Source: Cedecea lapagei (GTDB lineage Bacteria; Pseudomonadota; Gammaproteobacteria; Enterobacterales; Enterobacteriaceae). From it: DNA of 64,000 nt. The stretch is taken from positions 4,216,001-4,280,000 of the forward strand of contig NZ_LR134201.1 of the NCBI RefSeq assembly GCF_900635955.1, read 5' to 3'. Position 1 is the first letter of the stretch. Each line of letters starts with the position of its first letter. Under the pieces are notes generated by a model, which saw only the letters and a list, made by a program, of their open reading frames with translations, had not been told where the DNA came from and did no database searches. Shown here piece by piece: positions 60,203 to 64,000 of the stretch. Position numbers and translations under genes: made by a program.

Positions 60203-61251
60203 TCAACACCTTCATAGTGCGTGCGGTAAAAACGCTGATACCAGCTGTCGGCCACTTTTTTCATGTCGATATCTTTGAACCTGGCAGGATAGAGCTTTTT
60301 CGCCATCCACAGTTCACCAATAGCCATCGCTTCCGGCATCGGGTAGCCCCAGGCTTTGGCGTACTCGGGCATTAACCAGACCTGATGATGTTTCACCGCG
60401 TCGATCGCTTGCCATTCGGGCTTACTGACGATCTCATCAACCACTTGCGGATAACGATCCTGCACGAAGATCACCTGCGGATCCCAGGCGATCACCTGCT
60501 CCATCGACACCTGCTTAAAACCTTTTACGGTTGAGGCCGCCACGTTCAATGCCCCGGCGTGAGCCATCATCAGGCCAGTATATTTGCCGGAGCCGTAGGT
60601 CGTGAGGTCAGGGTTTGCCATGTAGGCGCGCACACGCTGGCTCTCCGGAATGTCCTTCAGGCGGTCGCTGACCAGCTTGCGCTCGGCAAAGGTGGCGTCA
60701 ATGAGCGCCTTCGCCTGCTTCTCTTTATTGACGACTTCGCCAATTAGCTCGATGCCCTCTTTCAGCCCGGTGTTGTAGGCCTGCTCTTCATCCCCCATCG
60801 AGGGGTTCAATTTGCCCTGCTCGCCCGGTGCATCGTGGCGCAGCGAAATCGCGATCACAGGAATACCGAGCTTGCTGATGCTGTCGATCATCTCTTTTGG
60901 GGCATAGTTGGTCACAAACACCGCCTGAGGATGCAGCGCCACCAGCTTCTCGGTGTTCACGCTGGTTAAATCCCCCAGCTGAGCTTTGTGCTCCAGCTCC
61001 GGCGCCAGGCGGGCATAGCCGCTGCCAAGCTGCTGTTTCCAGTTGGCCAGAATGCCGACCACCTTATCGGTGGCGTTCATCTGTACCAGCAGGTTGAGCG
61101 TTTGATGCTGAAGCACCACCACGCGATCAACCTCATCCGGGATCGTGACCTGACGACCAAGCTGATCGGTGATGGTGCGGTTCGCCAGAGCGGCGAACGG
61201 GGAGAGTACTAACAATGCGCCTAACGTAAGGCGGCGAAAAAATGGGGTCAT
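60199..61251 (-). CDS. MolA-like periplasmic binding protein (FecB/BtuF fold)
   Basis: A 350-residue class III periplasmic binding protein with a signal peptide (residues about 1-24, ending AALAN), followed by TITDQLGRQVTIPDEVDRVVVL, typical of binding proteins for siderophores, cobalamin or molybdate. The tail contains YAKAWGYPMPEAMAIGELWMAKKLYP, similar to MolA-like proteins. It is the first gene of a two-gene operon preceded by a ModE-type operator, which favours molybdate or tungstate over iron or B12. The transporter subunits must be encoded elsewhere. Confidence 0.75.
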   Translation of the reverse strand: MTPFFRRLTLGALLVLSPFAALANRTITDQLGRQVTIPDEVDRVVVLQHQTLNLLVQMNATDKVVGILANWKQQLGSGYARLAPELEHKAQLGDLTSVNTEKLVALHPQAVFVTNYAPKEMIDSISKLGIPVIAISLRHDAPGEQGKLNPSMGDEEQAYNTGLKEGIELIGEVVNKEKQAKALIDATFAERKLVSDRLKDIPESQRVRAYMANPDLTTYGSGKYTGLMMAHAGALNVAASTVKGFKQVSMEQVIAWDPQVIFVQDRYPQVVDEIVSKPEWQAIDAVKHHQVWLMPEYAKAWGYPMPEAMAIGELWMAKKLYPARFKDIDMKKVADSWYQRFYRTHYEGVE

Positions 61252-61267
61252 GGCGGACGTCCTTATG

Positions 61268-61295
61268 ATCGTTATGCATAAAAATATACAACGAT
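61268..61295. promoter_or_regulatory. ModE-type operator upstream of the MolA/ModA-like operon
   Basis: The inverted repeat reads ATCGTTAT-N10-ATACAACGAT, that is CGTTAT-N12-ACAACG, almost the same as the ModE site of E. coli modABC (CGTTAT-N12-ATAACG), with one mismatch. It lies 17-44 bases before the first start codon, overlapping the likely promoter. Confidence 0.7.
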
Positions 61296-61331
61296 GACAC
61301 CCCTACGCCCAGAGATTTTAAGTGGTATCTG

Positions 61332-61718
61332 CTACTCTGGGAGCAAACTCACTATCCCGCCACCAAACGACCAATCCTCAGCGTTATTATGACGAATGAC
61401 GACCATGACATCGTTGGGATGAATGCCCGGTGACGCAGCCAGCTGCGCGGTAATGGCCCGGTAAAAACGCTTTTTGGTCTCAACATTCCGCGGCTTGCCA
61501 GCCGTTATCTCAACCAGAAGCCAGTCATCGCTTCGCGGCCCAGCCATATAGTGGCGATCAAACCGCAGCGCCTGCTTATCTTGCTCGTGAAAAACCTGAA
61601 ACAAATCTGCGGCCGGCACGTCAAATGCTTCGACCAATGCTAGCTGTACGCTAGATGAAATCGCCGTCAGCCAGGCCTCGGTTTTTCCTTTTAGTAAGGT
61701 GAAATGCAGTACCGGCAT
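61332..61718 (-). CDS. Tautomerase-family protein
   Basis: A 128-residue protein of the 4-oxalocrotonate tautomerase superfamily (long form, Tautomerase_2 type). Pro2 after Met (MPVLHFTLLKGKT) is the conserved catalytic base after Met removal. It follows a carboxymuconolactone-decarboxylase-like gene directly, and the two form a probable operon. The substrate is unknown. It ends 80 bases before the MolA-like start. Confidence 0.8.
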   Translation of the reverse strand: MPVLHFTLLKGKTEAWLTAISSSVQLALVEAFDVPAADLFQVFHEQDKQALRFDRHYMAGPRSDDWLLVEITAGKPRNVETKKRFYRAITAQLAASPGIHPNDVMVVIRHNNAEDWSFGGGIVSLLPE

Positions 61719-62051
61719 TTATTGTTCCTCCTGACCGTCCGCGACGATTAACTTGTCCAACACCTTTAATGCACTGTGTGCTGCAGGCCAGCCCGCATAA
61801 AAGGCAAGATGGGTAATCAGCTCGCTTAATTCCTTATCATTTACCCCATTATTGCGCGCCAAAGCGAGGTGAATAGGCAATTGCTCAAGTCGGTACAACG
61901 CCAGCAGTGCCGCCACGGTGATCAGGCTGCGATCGCGTTTATTAAGTTCAGGTCTTTCCCAGATATCTTTGAATAGCAGTTCATTGCTCATGCTGGCGAG
62001 TTTTGGCGCCCGACTCAAAACTCGTTGAATATCGTGTGATGTTTCGCTCAT
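61719..62051 (-). CDS. Carboxymuconolactone-decarboxylase-family protein
   Basis: A 110-residue CMD/AhpD-like protein (KRDRSLITVAALLALYRLEQLPIHLALARNNGVNDKELSELITHLAFYAGWPAAHSAL). This subgroup lacks the AhpD-type CxxC pair and is usually of unknown function or related to aromatic ring-cleavage products. It is divergent from a LysR-type gene that probably controls it. Confidence 0.85.
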   Translation of the reverse strand: MSETSHDIQRVLSRAPKLASMSNELLFKDIWERPELNKRDRSLITVAALLALYRLEQLPIHLALARNNGVNDKELSELITHLAFYAGWPAAHSALKVLDKLIVADGQEEQ

Positions 62052-62131
62052 GGAACCTCCTTGCTGAAGTTGACAACATAAGCATACTCATCGAATATCA
62101 TTCCAAAAATCAGATATTTTTTAACTAACAA

Positions 62132-62145
62132 TCCTGATTTTCAGG
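62132..62145. promoter_or_regulatory. Palindrome before the LysR gene
   Basis: TCCTGATTTTCAGGA contains a 5-base inverted repeat TCCTG/CAGGA in the divergent CMD/LysR promoter, 10 bases before the LysR start. Candidate LysR binding site. Confidence 0.4.
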
Positions 62146-62154
62146 ACTATAGAT

Positions 62155-63015
62155 ATGAAGAATTTAGATCTCGATGTTCTACGCACCTTTGTTACCGGCA
62201 TGACGCTCGGCAGCTTTGCCCGGGCAGCGGAGAGGCTGGGGCGGTCAACCTCAGCGATTAGCGCCCAGCTTAAGAAACTGGAAGAGCAGATCGGGAAGCC
62301 TGTGGTCAAAAAGTCAGGGCGAGGTTTAGTGCTGACGCCGACAGGCGAAATTATATTGAGTTACGCGAAACGCCTGCTGGAACTGAATGATGCCGCAATG
62401 GCTGCGGTTGCCGACACGCAACTGAGTGGGCACCTACGGGTAGGTTTTCAGGAGGACTTTGGTGAGGGGCTATTGACCGAAGCCCTTGGTTCATTTAGCC
62501 GCACCCACCCCTCCGTCAAAATTGAAGCACGTATCGCGAGAAACACAGAACTGGAGTTCGCACTTAACCATTCGCAGTTGGATATGGCCTTACTGTGGCA
62601 AACTCCATCAACTTCCGTTGAGAATGAAATAGGCCAAATTCCACTACACTGGATAGGTATCCCGGAGCGGATACAGGAATACCTCAACAACGGGCAGCCG
62701 CTGCCTTTAGTGACTTTTGATGCCCCTTGTATTCTACGTCATCGTGCTATTGAAGCTCTGGATGCCGCAGGACTTCCGTGGAGAATAGCCTTTACCAGTA
62801 GTAGCCTGAACGGCCTTTGGGCGGCAGCGCGAGCCGGGTTAGGCATAACGCCGAGAACCCAGGTGGGAAAACCTGTCGACCTGCCTGTAATCCATACACT
62901 TCCCTCTCTCCCATCCTTAGGTATTTGCCTGCAGCGCTCTTCACCTGAACCTAACCCGGTTCGGGATTGCCTGGAAGATATCATTGAAAAACAGGTTCGC
63001 GCTTTTTGCCGCTGA
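62155..63015 (+). CDS. LysR-family regulator of the CMD/tautomerase operon
   Basis: A 286-residue LysR regulator with N-terminal winged helix DVLRTFVTGMTLGSFARAAERLGRSTSAISAQLKKLEEQIG and effector domain following. It is divergent from the CMD-like and tautomerase genes across a 103-base gap, the classic LysR arrangement. Downstream is a possible terminator before the next gene, so it is monocistronic. Effector unknown. Confidence 0.85.
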   Translation: MKNLDLDVLRTFVTGMTLGSFARAAERLGRSTSAISAQLKKLEEQIGKPVVKKSGRGLVLTPTGEIILSYAKRLLELNDAAMAAVADTQLSGHLRVGFQEDFGEGLLTEALGSFSRTHPSVKIEARIARNTELEFALNHSQLDMALLWQTPSTSVENEIGQIPLHWIGIPERIQEYLNNGQPLPLVTFDAPCILRHRAIEALDAAGLPWRIAFTSSSLNGLWAAARAGLGITPRTQVGKPVDLPVIHTLPSLPSLGICLQRSSPEPNPVRDCLEDIIEKQVRAFCR

Positions 63016-63050
63016 AAGCAGACAATTGCCTCGACTACCAAAAAAATGAA

Positions 63051-63083
63051 ACCCCCGTTGCCAATAAATGTCCCGGGGTAAGT
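63051..63083 (+). terminator. Possible terminator after the LysR gene
   Basis: ACCCCCG...CGGGGT with a bulged C forms a short stem followed within 4 bases by TTTTT. Weak by eye. Confidence 0.4.
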
Positions 63084-63115
63084 TTTTGTTGTTAATTATT
63101 TCTATTCACCTGAAT

Positions 63116-63172
63116 GAGGCCTTTCCTGCTCGCTTTAACCCCGCAAATTAGCCTCTTAAAGGGGCTTTTTTT
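63116..63172 (+). terminator. Terminator/attenuator-like element upstream of the transaminase gene
   Basis: AGCCTC TTAAA GGGGCT followed by TTTTTTT (63150-63172) is an intrinsic-terminator-like hairpin. Its left arm GCCTC could instead pair with GAGGC at 63116-63120, which would disrupt the terminator. The gap 63016-63383 holds no supported gene. The element could end LysR transcription or attenuate transcription into the transaminase gene 215 bases further on. Confidence 0.5.
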
Positions 63173-63386
63173 CATGCAATTGCCAATAGTTGACAGATCG
63201 GATGTCTGGATATCAACAAAAAAACCAATCAAAACATTGATTTTAAATAAAAAAAATCACAAAAAATTAATCATTGAGCGGGGGGGTAAAAAGCCATATA
63301 TTGGCGGCGTTTTATGCACCCCTAATGACATTTTGCTTACTTAATTCAGCCGCTGCGCTTATGCCGACGGTTGTAGGAGAGATATG

Positions 63387-64000
63387 ATGACGGATAAAGT
63401 CCGTATTGATACTTTAGATGCACAATCTGCAAACGCTACCAACGAAACCTATTTGGCACGACAGGCTGAATTCGAATCGAATGTCAGAAGTTACCCGCGC
63501 AAATTACCGTTCGCTATAGCCAAAGCTCAGGGCGCCTGGATCATCGACGTTGAAGGTAACCGTTACCTTGACTGTCTGGCCGGGGCGGGCACGTTGGCGC
63601 TTGGACACAACCACCCTGACATCCTGCAAAGCATCCAAAACGTCATTACCAGCGGCTTGCCGTTACATACTTTGGATCTGACTACGCCGTTAAAAGACGA
63701 GTTCTCAGAATACCTGCTCTCTTTACTGCCGAGCCAGGGCAAAGAGTATTGCCTGCAGTTCTGCGGCCCATCCGGCGCGGACGCAGTAGAAGCCGCTATC
63801 AAGCTGGCGAAGAAACACACCGGCCGCAGCGGCGTGATCAGCTTCTCCGGCGGCTACCACGGGATGACCCACGGCGCGCTGTCCGTGACCGGCAACCTGT
63901 CTCCGAAAGCGGCCATCAACGGCCTGATGCCGGAAGTTCAGTTCCTGCCGTACCCGCACGAGTACCGCTGTCCGCTGGGCATTGGCGGCGACGCTGGCGT
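63387..64000 (+). CDS. dat: Diaminobutyrate--2-oxoglutarate transaminase, 3' truncated by window edge
   Basis: The first 204 codons of a class III PLP aminotransferase, starting MTDKVRIDTLDAQSANATNETYLARQAEFESNVRSYPRKLPFAIAKAQGAW, like the Dat/EctB-like transaminases that make L-2,4-diaminobutyrate from aspartate semialdehyde. The PLP-phosphate-binding FCGPSGADAVEAA and the SFSGGYHGMTHG motif are present; the PLP lysine lies beyond the window. Two adjacent ATG codons follow AGGAGAGAT; either could be the start. In related genomes a diaminobutyrate decarboxylase gene (ddc) follows, making 1,3-diaminopropane; this cannot be checked here. Confidence 0.85.
   Translation, partial: MTDKVRIDTLDAQSANATNETYLARQAEFESNVRSYPRKLPFAIAKAQGAWIIDVEGNRYLDCLAGAGTLALGHNHPDILQSIQNVITSGLPLHTLDLTTPLKDEFSEYLLSLLPSQGKEYCLQFCGPSGADAVEAAIKLAKKHTGRSGVISFSGGYHGMTHGALSVTGNLSPKAAINGLMPEVQFLPYPHEYRCPLGIGGDAG

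Noticed and set aside
63114..63344. 76-codon frame before the transaminase gene
   Set aside because: It crosses the terminator-like hairpin and then AT-rich low-complexity codons. Not supported as a gene.

Overview
The window is 64 kb of chromosome from a member of the Enterobacteriaceae (GC-rich and densely coding). Much of the gene order and many protein sequences follow the Escherichia coli 92-93 min region (yjdM-phn-yjdP-rpiB-als; fdhF; gltP; acs-yjcH-actP; ghxP-sraL-soxR-soxS-pdeC-yjcB). The extra cargo and missing blocks (no phnCDE, no nrf operon, no yjdN) point to a non-Escherichia genus such as an Enterobacter/Cedecea-like lineage. I cannot name the species. No rRNA, tRNA, prophage, insertion sequence or CRISPR array was seen.

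Layout. 1-2.4 kb: end of a sitABCD manganese/iron ABC operon. 2.5-6.7 kb: a D-amino-acid catabolic cluster (RpiR-type regulator, RidA, D-aminoacylase, D-threonine-aldolase/D-serine-dehydratase-like PLP enzyme). 6.7-7.0 kb: an amplified REP-like array. 7-10 kb: a cellobiose-type PTS/phospho-beta-glucosidase operon. 10.3-11.6 kb: a Fic AMP-transferase with a repeat-rich upstream region. 11.6-12.9 kb: SDR enzyme and a frameshifted HxlR regulator. 12.9-17 kb: RdcB, the dynamin-like GTPase CrfC/RdcA and a WYL-type regulator. 17.3-26.5 kb: yjdM, the C-P lyase operon phnF-P, yjdP. 26.6-33.7 kb: rpiB, rpiR and the D-allose operon alsBACEK. 33.6-40.8 kb: a ribose-type ABC transporter flanked by its likely hybrid sensor kinase and response regulator. 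41.1-43.3 kb: selenocysteine-containing formate dehydrogenase H. 43.3-49.1 kb: gltP, acs-yjcH-actP. 49.1-51.3 kb: cidB-cidA and a divergent LysR gene. 51.3-54.4 kb: a frameshifted yjcE antiporter gene and ghxP. 54.7-59.5 kb: GST, the sRNA SraL, DoxX, soxR/soxS, pdeC, yjcB. 59.5-63 kb: two orphan binding proteins behind a ModE-like operator, a tautomerase, a carboxymuconolactone-decarboxylase-like protein and a LysR gene. 63.4 kb to the end: 5' part of a diaminobutyrate transaminase gene.

The genes fall into metabolic modules, each with a visible local regulator or operator. The points that differ from the textbook arrangement are: the ModE-like site controlling a MolA-like/ModA-like pair; cidAB with its LysR regulator next to the acetate-scavenging operon; the two-component system split around an ABC transporter with TorR-box-like sequences; a WYL-type regulator with a perfect palindromic operator beside the RdcA/RdcB GTPase pair; and a REP-like family dispersed through the intergenic spaces. 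Four single-base frameshifts (one in the HxlR gene, three in yjcE) may be real decay or assembly errors.
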